Positions 5,433 to 14,281 of a DNA stretch of 18,287 bases are shown here, piece after piece. The position numbers and the translations under genes are program-made. Within the stretch, counting starts at the first letter, position 1, and each line of letters opens with the position of its first letter. A model generated the notes under the pieces. That model saw only the letters and a list, made by a program, of their open reading frames with translations. It ran no database searches and was not told the DNA's origin. The DNA is from JBOHUC01 sp050733935 (GTDB lineage: Bacteria; Eisenbacteria; RBG-16-71-46; DASYSL01), in assembly GCA_050733935.1 (NCBI GenBank), contig JBOHUC010000167.1, positions 1 to 18,287 of the forward strand, written 5' to 3'.

Positions 5433-8144
5433 GTGTGGAGCGTGCGTAGCGCGTCCGTGACCCCTCTTGCGGCGCTTCTGTTCACGACATTCGCGGCGGT
5501 GGTCGCGCTCCCTTCCCTGCCAGCGTTCGTCCCGCAGGCTTTCGCCGGGACGACGGGCCGCCTCGTCGGCCGCGTTACGGACGCAAAGGGCGGACCGCTC
5601 GCCGGTGTCAACGTCGCGATCCCCGCCGCACGCGTCGGTGCCGTCACCGGCGTCGACGGCCAGTACACGATCGTCAACATTCCCGCAGGCACCTACGAAG
5701 TGCGAGTGAACCTGATCGGCTACCACGCGATGACGTTCCGGAACGTCGTCGTCTCCGCCGACCAGACCGCACGGCAGGACGTGAAGCTCACCGAGAGCGC
5801 GGTCGCCCTCGAGGAAGTCACGGTCACCGCGCAGCGGCCGGTCGTGGACGTCGGACAGACGAGCTCGATCGCCACCATCACGCGCGATGAAATCGTGGCC
5901 CTTCCGGTGCAGGACCTTCAGGACATTGTCGATCTTCAGGCCGGTGTGGTGGACGGCCACTTTCGAGGGGGGCGTCTTGGAGAGGTGCAGTTTCAAGTAG
6001 ATGGTGTGTCGGTAAACAATGTCTACGACAACATGTCTTCGATCAAGATCGATCGGTCGCTCCTCGAAGAGGTGCAGGTCATCAGCGGCACGTTCGACGC
6101 GGAATACGGGCAGGCTGCGAGCGGGGTCGTGAACGCGGTGCTCCGCCGTGGCACCGACACGTTCACTTGGAACGCCGAGCTTTTCGGCGGGCAGTTCGTC
6201 TATCCCGGCCACGAGGGCGAGCGGCTGGTGGACGACACGTTCGATCCCGGGCAGATCCAGAACTACCAGGCGGACATGAGCGGCCCGCTCCCGATCTCGA
6301 AGACCAACTACCTGCTCTCACTCCGGCGCGGCGTGAACGACGAGTACGTCACCGGCACCCGCACGTTCGTCCCGACCGACGAGGGCGACTTCGAGAACCA
6401 GGTCTTCGTCGGCACCGGCGACGGCGCAACCGTGACGCTTGGCACTCTCCGCGAGTGGACGGGGATCGCGAAGATCACCAATCGCTCGCTCGAGGACAAC
6501 GAGATCTCCTACCAGTTCCTGTTCGATCAGATCGACGGGCAGCGGATGAACTGGAACTTTCGGCTGAACCCTGACGGCGAGAACGAGCAGACAACGATGT
6601 CGATCGTCCACGGCTTCGACTGGACGCACACGCTGTCCAAGGACTCTTTCTACCAGCTCGCTGCGCGCCAGAACTACGTGGAGTACACGGACTGGAAGTA
6701 CGAGGACGTCTACGACACGCGCTACGACGAGGCGGGGCCGCCGCTGGGCGATCAGTCGTACGAGAACGGTGCGTACGTGCAGGGTGTGGACTTCACGCGC
6801 TTCTACCAGAAGACGAACGCGCTTGTCCTCAAGGGCTCGTTCGTGAGCCAGGCGACACGGAACCACTACTTGAAGGCCGGCGGCGAGTTCCAGTGGCCAT
6901 GGCTCCAGTTCGGTGCGCCGGGAAGCCTCATCTTCACAACCGTGGACGGCGAGGAGCAGCTCGTCCGGCAGGTGAACAATCCGCCGCAGTTTCCGGGCGT
7001 CCAGAAGTACCACCCGCTCATGGGGGCGGCGTACGCGCAGGACGAGCTCGACTGGAAGGACTTGAAGGTCCGCGCGGGGCTTCGGCTCGACTACTTCGAT
7101 GCGCGCTCGACGGTGCCGAGCGATCTTTCGAACCCCGCGAATGCCATTCAGGGCGTACCCCAGTCGCACCTCGTTCCGACGACGGCCAAGTGGAGTCTTT
7201 CGCCGCGTGTCGGCGTGTCGTATCCGGTGTCCGAGCGCGCGGCCGTGTTCTTCGCGTACGGGCACTTCACGCAGATGCCCGCCCTCGGCACCGTGTTCTC
7301 GAACTCGAACTACGGAGTCCTCGCGAACCTCCAGTCGAGCGGCGTGGACTACGGCGTGCTCGGGAATCCGGACGTGAAGCCCGAGATGACCGTGCAGTAC
7401 CAGGTGGGCTACAAGCACGCGCTCTCGCCGCGGTTCGGAGTGGACATCGAAGTCTTCTACAAGGACATCCGCGACCTCCTCGGCGTCGAGTTCATCTCGA
7501 CCTACAACGACGCCGAATACGCACGGCTTACGAATGTGGACTTCGGGAACGTGATCGGAACCACGATCTCGATCGACCAGCGACCGATCGGGCTCTTCAG
7601 CTACACGATCGATTACACGTGGCAGGTGGCCGAGGGCAATTCGAGCGATCCGCGCGAGACCGCGACCCGGGCCGAGGCCGGACAGGATCCACGTCCGCGC
7701 GAGGTGCCATTCAACTGGGATCAGCGGCACACATTCAATGCGACGCTCCGACTCGAGCGAATTGATGACTTCTCCGCGAGCTCGATCGTGCGCGTGGGGA
7801 GCGGTCAGCCGTATACGCCGTCGATCACGGCCGGCTTCGGCGGTGCGCTCGAGCAGAACTCGGGTCGGAAGCCGACCGCGCTTCTCGTGGATTTGCGCGG
7901 GGAGAAGTCCTTCCGCCTTGGCGGAGGCGGCGGCGCGCGGGGCCTCGGGGCGGCCGCGTTCGTGCGCGTGTTCAATCTGTTCGACACGCGCTATTTCAAC
8001 GGCTTCGTGTTCAGCAGCTCGGGAAGCCCCTACTACTCGCGCTTCCCGACCGCGGATGCCGCGACCCTCGCGGACCCGACGCGCTACTACGGTCCGCGGA
8101 GGATCGAGTTCGGCGTTCGCCTCGCGGGAGCGAGCCTGCCATGA
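5433..8144 (+). CDS. TonB-dependent outer-membrane receptor with CarboxypepD_reg-like domain
   Basis: 903 residues. The signal peptide is residues 1-38 (AFVPQAFA, then GTTG). Residues 42-125 form a carboxypeptidase-regulatory-like Ig domain (GRLVGRVTDAKGGPLAGVNV, later GVDGQYTIVNIPAGTYEV). The plug follows from about 128, with EVTVTAQRP, then FQVDGVSVNN and the conserved FDAEYGQAASGVVNAVLRRG. The rest is a beta-barrel of alternating aromatic strands to the C-terminus. Such receptors import large substrates using TonB energy; here a beta-glucan oligosaccharide is the inferred substrate. The frame is open further upstream, but GTG 5433 is chosen for GGAAGG about 5 nt before it and the immediate signal peptide. 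The end is unusual: the expected final strand (RRIEFGVRL) is followed by AGASLP rather than stopping at an aromatic residue. The stop overlaps the next ATG (ATGA). No SusD-like gene follows. Confidence 0.92.
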   Translation: MWSVRSASVTPLAALLFTTFAAVVALPSLPAFVPQAFAGTTGRLVGRVTDAKGGPLAGVNVAIPAARVGAVTGVDGQYTIVNIPAGTYEVRVNLIGYHAMTFRNVVVSADQTARQDVKLTESAVALEEVTVTAQRPVVDVGQTSSIATITRDEIVALPVQDLQDIVDLQAGVVDGHFRGGRLGEVQFQVDGVSVNNVYDNMSSIKIDRSLLEEVQVISGTFDAEYGQAASGVVNAVLRRGTDTFTWNAELFGGQFVYPGHEGERLVDDTFDPGQIQNYQADMSGPLPISKTNYLLSLRRGVNDEYVTGTRTFVPTDEGDFENQVFVGTGDGATVTLGTLREWTGIAKITNRSLEDNEISYQFLFDQIDGQRMNWNFRLNPDGENEQTTMSIVHGFDWTHTLSKDSFYQLAARQNYVEYTDWKYEDVYDTRYDEAGPPLGDQSYENGAYVQGVDFTRFYQKTNALVLKGSFVSQATRNHYLKAGGEFQWPWLQFGAPGSLIFTTVDGEEQLVRQVNNPPQFPGVQKYHPLMGAAYAQDELDWKDLKVRAGLRLDYFDARSTVPSDLSNPANAIQGVPQSHLVPTTAKWSLSPRVGVSYPVSERAAVFFAYGHFTQMPALGTVFSNSNYGVLANLQSSGVDYGVLGNPDVKPEMTVQYQVGYKHALSPRFGVDIEVFYKDIRDLLGVEFISTYNDAEYARLTNVDFGNVIGTTISIDQRPIGLFSYTIDYTWQVAEGNSSDPRETATRAEAGQDPRPREVPFNWDQRHTFNATLRLERIDDFSASSIVRVGSGQPYTPSITAGFGGALEQNSGRKPTALLVDLRGEKSFRLGGGGGARGLGAAAFVRVFNLFDTRYFNGFVFSSSGSPYYSRFPTADAATLADPTRYYGPRRIEFGVRLAGASLP

Positions 8145-11100
8145 CGCGACGCCCGCTCGTTCAGCGTCCGCCCGCCGGCGCACTCGCCGCGGTTGCCGCT
8201 GCCGCCCTCGCCGCGGCCTTTGCGACCGGTGCGTACGCGCAGAGCCCGCCGCCCGACCAGCGCGGGCGTATCGACGCCGAGCGCTCGGGCTTCCACGATG
8301 CGGCGAACATCCGGACCGTGTTCTGGAACTTCGGCATGGTCGGCGACTACCCGCCCGATCCGGGCAACGTGGACCTCTCCGTGTTCCACTCCTGCGAAGT
8401 GCCCAAGGGAAGCGGCATGAACTACTCGGACGGCATCACGCCGTTCGTGCTCTCGAAGATCCGCCAGAACAACGGCACCGAGTCCTACATCATGGAGACG
8501 GGATTCCGCGAGCGCCAGGCGTTGACCCCCGACGGACGCGCCCAGATGCGCTTCGAGCCGCGTCCCGGCTACTTCCAGCCTGATCCCAACATCAATCGCG
8601 GCCGCTCGCCTGCCTTGAGCAACGATCCACGCACCTGGCCCGACACGTGGCCGAACAAGGTCACCGATCCGGACGATCCGGGCTGGCCGGGCTCGTGGAA
8701 CGGCTACTTCGGGAAGCGCGCCGCCGCCGACCAGGAAAGCTTCACCGTCATGGACGACAACTATTACGAGGCATGGGACTACGACCCGGACGCGAACGAT
8801 CTCTCGCGTCGCGGGCTCGGGCTCAAGATCGAGGTGCGCGGCTTCCAGTGGGCGAACCCGCAGGCCGGAAACGTCATCTTTTACCACTACGACATCACGA
8901 ACGAAGGCACGGTCGACTACAACGAGAACATCATCTTCGGCCTCTATATGGACTCGGGCGTCGGCGGCTCCGCGCAATCGTGCGACGGCGTGTTCGAGTC
9001 GGACGACGACAACGCGTTCTTCGACCGCTCGTCCGGATTGAATCTCGTCTTCACGTGGGACAAGGGCGGACGCGGCGTCGACCTCTCGGGCAACTGCGGG
9101 CGCACCGGCTACCTGGGCTACGCGTACCTCGAGACGCCTGGGAAGCCGTTCGACACCACGGACAATGACGAGGACGGCATCACCGACGAGCGACGCGACG
9201 CGGGGCCCGGCGATCGGATCGAAGGCCAGCCCGCAATCGAAGCGCGCTGGGCGGACTACGACACGACGCGATTCGTCGCCACGTACGGGCCGCTCGCGCG
9301 CCGGCCCGCGTACCGCGCGGGCGTGTGGTTTACGGGCGACGAGGACATGGACTGGGTCGCCGAATCGCACGACACGGGTGCGGATGGTGTCTTCGACACG
9401 AACGACACGGGCGAGCGCGACGAAATTCCGACGCCTGGCGAGCCCAACTTCGATCGCACCGATCTCAACGAGTCCGATCAAATCGGGCTCACCGGCTTCA
9501 AGATGAACCGGATTCGCGGCATTCCGCCGATTGATGACATTTTGTTCTACACGACGTCGGCGAACTGGCCGCAGCGGCTGTACGAGCAGTTCACGAACCC
9601 GGTGCCGGCCGCGCGCTTCGATTCGGCGGTCGCGTCGAACTACAACATCGGCTTCTTGTTCGCGTCAGGACCGTTCACGCTGCGCGCCGGACAGACGGAG
9701 CGCTTCAGCCTCGCGCTCTCGTTCGGCGCCGACCTCTTCGAACTGCGTTCGACGGTGAAAACGGTGCAGCAGATCTACAACGCGAACTACCAGTTTGCGG
9801 TTCCGCCCGCGCTCCCGACCGTGACGGCCGAGGAGGGCGACGGATTCGTGCGGCTCTCGTGGGACGACACCGCCGAGCGGGGTGCCGATCCGGTCACGGG
9901 CGAGTTCGACTTCGAGGGCTACCGCATTTACCGCTCGACCGATCCCGAGTTCACCGATCCGAAGGTGATCTCGACGGGGCAAGGGAATCAGTTCCCCGGA
10001 AATGGAAAACCGAGCGCACAGTTTGACCTCCAGGACGGCGTGCGCGGGTATTCGCGGATGACCGTGGAGGGCGTGTCGTACTTCCTGGGAGACGAGACCG
10101 GAATCACCCACACGTGGACGGACACAACCGTCACGAACGGGCAGCAGTACTTCTACGCCGTCTGCGCGTACGACTTCGGCCTCGACACGGGTCAGGATTC
10201 GACGTCGTTCTATCCGTCGGAAAACGCGATCGCCGTCTCTCGCACGCCGCGCGGCGGAATCATCCTGCCCAAGAACGTGGTCATGGTACGGCCGAACCCG
10301 CGCCTGCCGGGCTACGTGGCCGCGAAGACAGCCCCGACAGAGCACGCCCTGGGCCGCGGCGTGGGAAGCGTCGGCGTCCAGGTCGTGAACTCCTTGCTCG
10401 TGCCCGACGATCATCTCTTCAAGATCACGTTCGAAACGCCGTCGCCCGACAGCGTCCGCGCGCGGACCTACGCGCTCGCGGACAGCTCGGTCATCGATCC
10501 GGAGACGGGCGCAGGGCTGGTGCTCTTCTCGAGCGGGCGCGACTTCGAAGGCTTAGGGCGAGGCCCGGTCGGTGCGGGACTCCTTCCGATCGTGAGCACC
10601 CCGGCGCTCACCGAAATCGACTCGGCGGCGACGGGCTTCCGCGAGGGGAGCCCCACGAACGCTCAGCTCCTCGTCGAGTACGCGACCGGGACGGGCGGCG
10701 TGCCGGTCATCGATCCCAATCTCAAGCGTCCCGGCTATCCCGAAGATCTCGCGATCACGTTCAGCAACGACGTCGTGGCCACGAGCGTGGCCGTTCCGGG
10801 AGCGCCGGCCCGGCCGGCGCGCTTCTTCGTCGAGGCGCTGACCGATAGCGGACCCGCGCGGCTCGACTTCGCATTCCGCGACACGGACGGAAACGGAACG
10901 CTCACGAACACGAGCGAGTTCATCGGCGTCGTCAATTACACGCCGGCCACGCTCGACACGCCGCGGGTCGCCTGGCGGCTGGCCCTCGATCCGGCGGGTC
11001 CGACGAGCACGACGAGCCCCACGAATCCGCTCGTTCCGCCGGCCGCCGGCGACGTGTTCGACATCAAGCTCAACGTGCCGTTCACGTACACGGACATGTT

Positions 11101-11467
11101 CGTGTTCCGGAGCGACTCGCTCTCGCTCGATCGGGCGGCGGCCGCGGCCCAGTTCGAGCAGGAGCCGTACGTGGTTCCGAATCCTTACGTGGAGTCAGCG
11201 AGTTTCGAGCCGGCGCGCTTTGCGATCTCAGGGCGCGGGGTCAGGCGGCTCGAATTCCGGAACATTCCGCTCAACTCGACGATTCGGATCTACACGTTGC
11301 GCGGGGAGTTGATCCAGACGCTCCGTCAGGACGGATCGCTCGGCGGCTACGTCGCGTGGGACCTCCGGACCAAGGACAACCTGGACGTGGCACCAGGGCT
11401 TTTGATCTACCACGTGGACGCGCCCGACATCGGTACGTTCGTCGGCAAGTTCGCGATCATCAAGTAG
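8141..11467 (+). CDS. Large secreted FN3-containing protein with T9SS-like C-terminal domain
   Basis: 1108 residues. The signal peptide is residues 1-33 (Ala-rich core, cleavage at AYA before QSPPP). The N-terminal half has no named domain I recognise but is rich in Asp, Gly and Trp, with calcium-loop-like acidic stretches such as DTTDNDEDGITDE and DTGADGVFDTNDTGE. A fibronectin type III domain occupies about residues 555-690 (FEGYRIYRSTDPEF). A C-terminal sorting-type domain starts near PNPY (1013-1016) and ends in a YTLRGELIQTLRQDGS-type strand pair. Its ATG overlaps the receptor's stop (ATGA), so the two are translationally coupled and probably produced in fixed ratio. Position and coupling suggest a surface partner of the receptor, possibly doing the job that SusD does in Bacteroidetes (inference). 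Similar large proteins next to TonB receptors are common in FCB-related uncultured phyla; function unknown. Confidence 0.8.
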   Translation: MTRRPLVQRPPAGALAAVAAAALAAAFATGAYAQSPPPDQRGRIDAERSGFHDAANIRTVFWNFGMVGDYPPDPGNVDLSVFHSCEVPKGSGMNYSDGITPFVLSKIRQNNGTESYIMETGFRERQALTPDGRAQMRFEPRPGYFQPDPNINRGRSPALSNDPRTWPDTWPNKVTDPDDPGWPGSWNGYFGKRAAADQESFTVMDDNYYEAWDYDPDANDLSRRGLGLKIEVRGFQWANPQAGNVIFYHYDITNEGTVDYNENIIFGLYMDSGVGGSAQSCDGVFESDDDNAFFDRSSGLNLVFTWDKGGRGVDLSGNCGRTGYLGYAYLETPGKPFDTTDNDEDGITDERRDAGPGDRIEGQPAIEARWADYDTTRFVATYGPLARRPAYRAGVWFTGDEDMDWVAESHDTGADGVFDTNDTGERDEIPTPGEPNFDRTDLNESDQIGLTGFKMNRIRGIPPIDDILFYTTSANWPQRLYEQFTNPVPAARFDSAVASNYNIGFLFASGPFTLRAGQTERFSLALSFGADLFELRSTVKTVQQIYNANYQFAVPPALPTVTAEEGDGFVRLSWDDTAERGADPVTGEFDFEGYRIYRSTDPEFTDPKVISTGQGNQFPGNGKPSAQFDLQDGVRGYSRMTVEGVSYFLGDETGITHTWTDTTVTNGQQYFYAVCAYDFGLDTGQDSTSFYPSENAIAVSRTPRGGIILPKNVVMVRPNPRLPGYVAAKTAPTEHALGRGVGSVGVQVVNSLLVPDDHLFKITFETPSPDSVRARTYALADSSVIDPETGAGLVLFSSGRDFEGLGRGPVGAGLLPIVSTPALTEIDSAATGFREGSPTNAQLLVEYATGTGGVPVIDPNLKRPGYPEDLAITFSNDVVATSVAVPGAPARPARFFVEALTDSGPARLDFAFRDTDGNGTLTNTSEFIGVVNYTPATLDTPRVAWRLALDPAGPTSTTSPTNPLVPPAAGDVFDIKLNVPFTYTDMFVFRSDSLSLDRAAAAAQFEQEPYVVPNPYVESASFEPARFAISGRGVRRLEFRNIPLNSTIRIYTLRGELIQTLRQDGSLGGYVAWDLRTKDNLDVAPGLLIYHVDAPDIGTFVGKFAIIK

Positions 11468-11475
11468 AGGACGCC

Positions 11476-12549
11476 GTGGAGCGAGCGAGAAGCCAGGTGC
11501 TGAGGAGTGCCAAGGGTGCGGGTGCAGTCGGCTCGCTCGCGGCGCTTGCAGCCCTAGCTGCCTTCGCGGGCGACGCGGCGCGACCGAGCCCTGCGTTCGG
11601 CCAGAGCAAAGTCGGCACGACGTTCGGCCAGTTCCTGAAGATCGAGCCGTCGTCGCGTTTCGCGGGCATGGGAAACGCGGGCACCGCGTTCTTCGACGGT
11701 CTCGATGCGGCGTACTACAACCCGGCCGCCGTCGTCGGAAAGGGCGAAAAGGAGGCCCAGTTCACGCACTCGGAGTGGTTCGCCGGCATCGGCTACAACT
11801 ACGCGGCGGCCGCCGTCCCGATCCAGAAGCTCGGCACGTTCTACGCAAGTGCGACCGTGCTCTCCTCGGGCGACATCGCCGTGCGCACGGTGACGCAGCC
11901 GCTCGGGACGGGCGAGCTCTATCACGTCACGAATGTTGCGGTTGGCCTCGGTTACGGACATGCGTTCGGCGACCGGCTCGCCGTGGGACTTTCCGCGAAC
12001 TACGTCCAGGAGACGATCTGGAACTCGAGCGCCCACGCCTGGACCTTGAACCTCGGGACGCTCTACCGCGTGAGCGCAAACGGGCTTTCGATCGGTGCGA
12101 GCCTCCTGAACTTCGGGACCGACGCGCAGTACGACGGCGACGACCTGCGCATCACGTATGACCAGGATCCGGACGCAGGCGGCGACAACTCGACGCTCCC
12201 GGCCGACAAGTTCACGGGCTCGTACAACGTGCCCGTGCTGTTCCGCGTGGGGCTCAGCTATCCGTATCAGCTCAACCAGAACACACGGGTCAACGTGGCC
12301 GTCGACGCGTTCCATGCGAACGACAATTTCGAGAGCGTGAGCCCCGGCGCCGAAATGCTCTTCAAGGACCGATTCGCCGTGCGCGCGGGCTGGCAGAACC
12401 TGTTCCTGGATGACGGCGAGATGGGAGCAACGCTGGGCGCGGGCTTGAATGGCCGGTTCCAGGAAGTCCGCTACCGCTTCGACTACGCGTGGGCCGACTA
12501 CGGACGAATCGGAGACGCCCACCGCCTGACCCTGGGAGTAGAATTCTAG
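11476..12549 (+). CDS. PorV/PorQ-family outer-membrane protein
   Basis: 357 residues. The signal peptide is residues 1-42 (Ala-rich core, PSPAFG before QSKVG). The mature start carries the family hallmark, SSRFAGMGNAGTAFFDGLDA followed by AYYNPAAV, and the remainder is a series of amphipathic strands typical of a 14-stranded FadL-like barrel, ending in RLTLGVEF with the expected terminal aromatic. PorV is the outer-membrane shuttle that receives T9SS cargo by its C-terminal domain; PorQ is a related paralogue. Three neighbours in this operon carry such domains, so it may handle their export (inference). The GTG start at 11476 lies 8 nt after the upstream stop, with GAGG about 5 nt before it. 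The family assignment is firm, the PorV-versus-PorQ distinction is not. Confidence 0.85.
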   Translation: MERARSQVLRSAKGAGAVGSLAALAALAAFAGDAARPSPAFGQSKVGTTFGQFLKIEPSSRFAGMGNAGTAFFDGLDAAYYNPAAVVGKGEKEAQFTHSEWFAGIGYNYAAAAVPIQKLGTFYASATVLSSGDIAVRTVTQPLGTGELYHVTNVAVGLGYGHAFGDRLAVGLSANYVQETIWNSSAHAWTLNLGTLYRVSANGLSIGASLLNFGTDAQYDGDDLRITYDQDPDAGGDNSTLPADKFTGSYNVPVLFRVGLSYPYQLNQNTRVNVAVDAFHANDNFESVSPGAEMLFKDRFAVRAGWQNLFLDDGEMGATLGAGLNGRFQEVRYRFDYAWADYGRIGDAHRLTLGVEF

Positions 12550-12626
12550 AGTTCCGCGTGTTTCCTGTGCCCGGGCCCGGCGCCCGGTCCGCGCCCGATC
12601 CGGCGCAGCGACGAAAGGTTGAGCTC

Positions 12627-14258
12627 ATGCGACATCGTGCCCTTGCATCCCCAATCGTCCCGGCCGTACTCGCGCTCGTCATCGCGGGCGCCGCCTCGTT
12701 CGTGCCTGCCCGCCCCGCGCGCGGAGAAACTTTCGACGCCATGCTCGACACCCTTCAGCACACGGCCTTCCAGTTCTTCTGGAACGAAGCGAATCCCACG
12801 AACGGACTCATCAAGGACCGGAACACCGCGGGATCGCCATCGAGCATCGCGTCCGTTGGCTTTGGTCTTTCGGGGATCTGCATCGGCGTCGATCACGGCT
12901 GGGTCACACGCGCGGCCGCACGCCAGCGCGTGCTCACGACCCTCAATACGTTCTGGCTCGGACCCCAGGGCACGCTGGCGACCGGCATGATCGGCTACCG
13001 CGGGTTCTTCTATCACTTTCTCGAGATGAACACCGCGGTTCGCGCCGGGAGCACCGAGCTGTCCACGATCGATAGCGCACTCCTCCTCGCCGGGATTCTC
13101 GATGCGAAGCAGTATTTCGACGATCCCGTCGACCCGGACGAAATTCTGATCCGCGCACGCGCCGATTCCATTTACCGCCGGATGAACTGGGTGTTCATGC
13201 AGAACTTCAGCCCCGGCGTGCGCATGGGCTGGAAGCCCGGCACGAGCTTCTCGGGCTTCGGCGAGTGGATCGGCTACAACGAGGCGATGATCCTCTACAT
13301 CCTGGCGCTCGGTTCGCCCACGTTCGCGCCCGATACATCGGCCTGGGATCGCTGGACGAGCGGCTACAGCTTCAACACGTTCTACGGGCAGTCGTACGTG
13401 TTCTTCCCACCCTTGTTCGGGCACCAGTACTCGCACTGCTGGATCGACTTCCGGAACATCCGCGACGAGTACATGCGAAACCGTGGCTTCGATTACTTCG
13501 AGAATTCGCGCCGCGCGACCTACGCCGCGCGCGCCTACTGTGACGACAATCCGTTCAACTACCTGTTATACAGCGACAGCCTGTGGGGATTGACAGCCGG
13601 CGACGGCCCGGACGGATACGAAGCTCGCGGGGCACCCCCGCAGCAGAACGACGACGGCACCATCACGCCGACCGCGGCCATCAGCTCGATTCCGTTCGCG
13701 CCCGAAATCGTCGAGCCGTTCATTCGCAATCTGTGGAACAACTATCGCGATACGCCCCTGTGGGGGCCGTACGGGTTCAATGACGGATTCAATCTGCAGC
13801 GGGGATGGTTCGGACCGGATGTGATCGGGATCGACCAGGGACCGATCCTGATCATGATCGAGAACTATCGGAACGGAAAACCATGGGCCCGCTTCATGGC
13901 AAATCCCGAAGTGCAGGTCGGGCTCGCGCGCGCCGGGTTCCTGTCGACTTTGATCGGTGTCGAGCCTGGACCGGGGGCGCCGGGTGCGGGACGCGGCGAG
14001 ATCCTGATGGCGAATGCGCCGAATCCATTCTCGTTGTCGACCAGTGTGCACTTCCGTCTGCCGCGGGAGGAGCACGTGACGATCGCGCTTTACGACGTGC
14101 GCGGCCGACGCGTTGCGAACGTGTTCGACGGCGTGCGCGGTGCTGGTGAGCATGCGGTCGTGCTCGAAGCCGGGGATCTCGCGAGCGGCGTGTACCGCAT
14201 CCGCCTGAGCGGCGCGAGCGGGATCTCGGACGAGCGCACGTGCGTGATCGCGAGGTAG
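12627..14258 (+). CDS. Secreted glucoamylase-fold enzyme, GH144-like endo-beta-1,2-glucanase
   Basis: 543 residues. The signal peptide is about residues 1-33 (VLALVIAGAASFVPA). The catalytic part belongs to the 'glycoamylase' (PF10091) (alpha/alpha)6-barrel group. It begins with LDTLQHTAFQFFWNEANP and NGLIKDRN, has SGFGEWIGYNEAMILYILAL around 209-228, and ends with the conserved GFNDGFNLQRGWFGPDVIGI and DQGPILIMIENYR. Secreted members with this layout include GH144 endo-beta-1,2-glucanases (EC 3.2.1.71). An FlgD-Ig domain follows from PNPF (465-468). Family membership is clear; substrate is inferred from the family and the adjacent GH94 gene. AAAGG lies 8 nt before ATG 12627, and the gene starts 77 nt after the PorV-like gene. 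The related GH189 domain of cyclic glucan synthases is the main alternative, but signal peptide and sorting domain favour a secreted degradative enzyme. Confidence 0.85.
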   Translation: MRHRALASPIVPAVLALVIAGAASFVPARPARGETFDAMLDTLQHTAFQFFWNEANPTNGLIKDRNTAGSPSSIASVGFGLSGICIGVDHGWVTRAAARQRVLTTLNTFWLGPQGTLATGMIGYRGFFYHFLEMNTAVRAGSTELSTIDSALLLAGILDAKQYFDDPVDPDEILIRARADSIYRRMNWVFMQNFSPGVRMGWKPGTSFSGFGEWIGYNEAMILYILALGSPTFAPDTSAWDRWTSGYSFNTFYGQSYVFFPPLFGHQYSHCWIDFRNIRDEYMRNRGFDYFENSRRATYAARAYCDDNPFNYLLYSDSLWGLTAGDGPDGYEARGAPPQQNDDGTITPTAAISSIPFAPEIVEPFIRNLWNNYRDTPLWGPYGFNDGFNLQRGWFGPDVIGIDQGPILIMIENYRNGKPWARFMANPEVQVGLARAGFLSTLIGVEPGPGAPGAGRGEILMANAPNPFSLSTSVHFRLPREEHVTIALYDVRGRRVANVFDGVRGAGEHAVVLEAGDLASGVYRIRLSGASGISDERTCVIAR

Positions 14259-14281
14259 AAGCAGACCGGAGGGCCGGGGCC

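Noticed and set aside
3214..5460. Plus-strand frame of 748 codons
   Set aside because: It overlaps the CBM9-like gene in another frame, is Arg-rich and lacks domains, while the other frame has a signal peptide and recognisable domains.
3278..5692. Minus-strand frame of 804 codons
   Set aside because: Antisense shadow of the CBM9-like gene and the receptor start; low-complexity Arg/Ala/Val composition typical of high-GC antisense frames.
12569..12590. GC-rich inverted repeat between the PorV-like and GH144-like genes
   Set aside because: The stem is short, no T tract follows, and such palindromes arise often by chance at this GC content.
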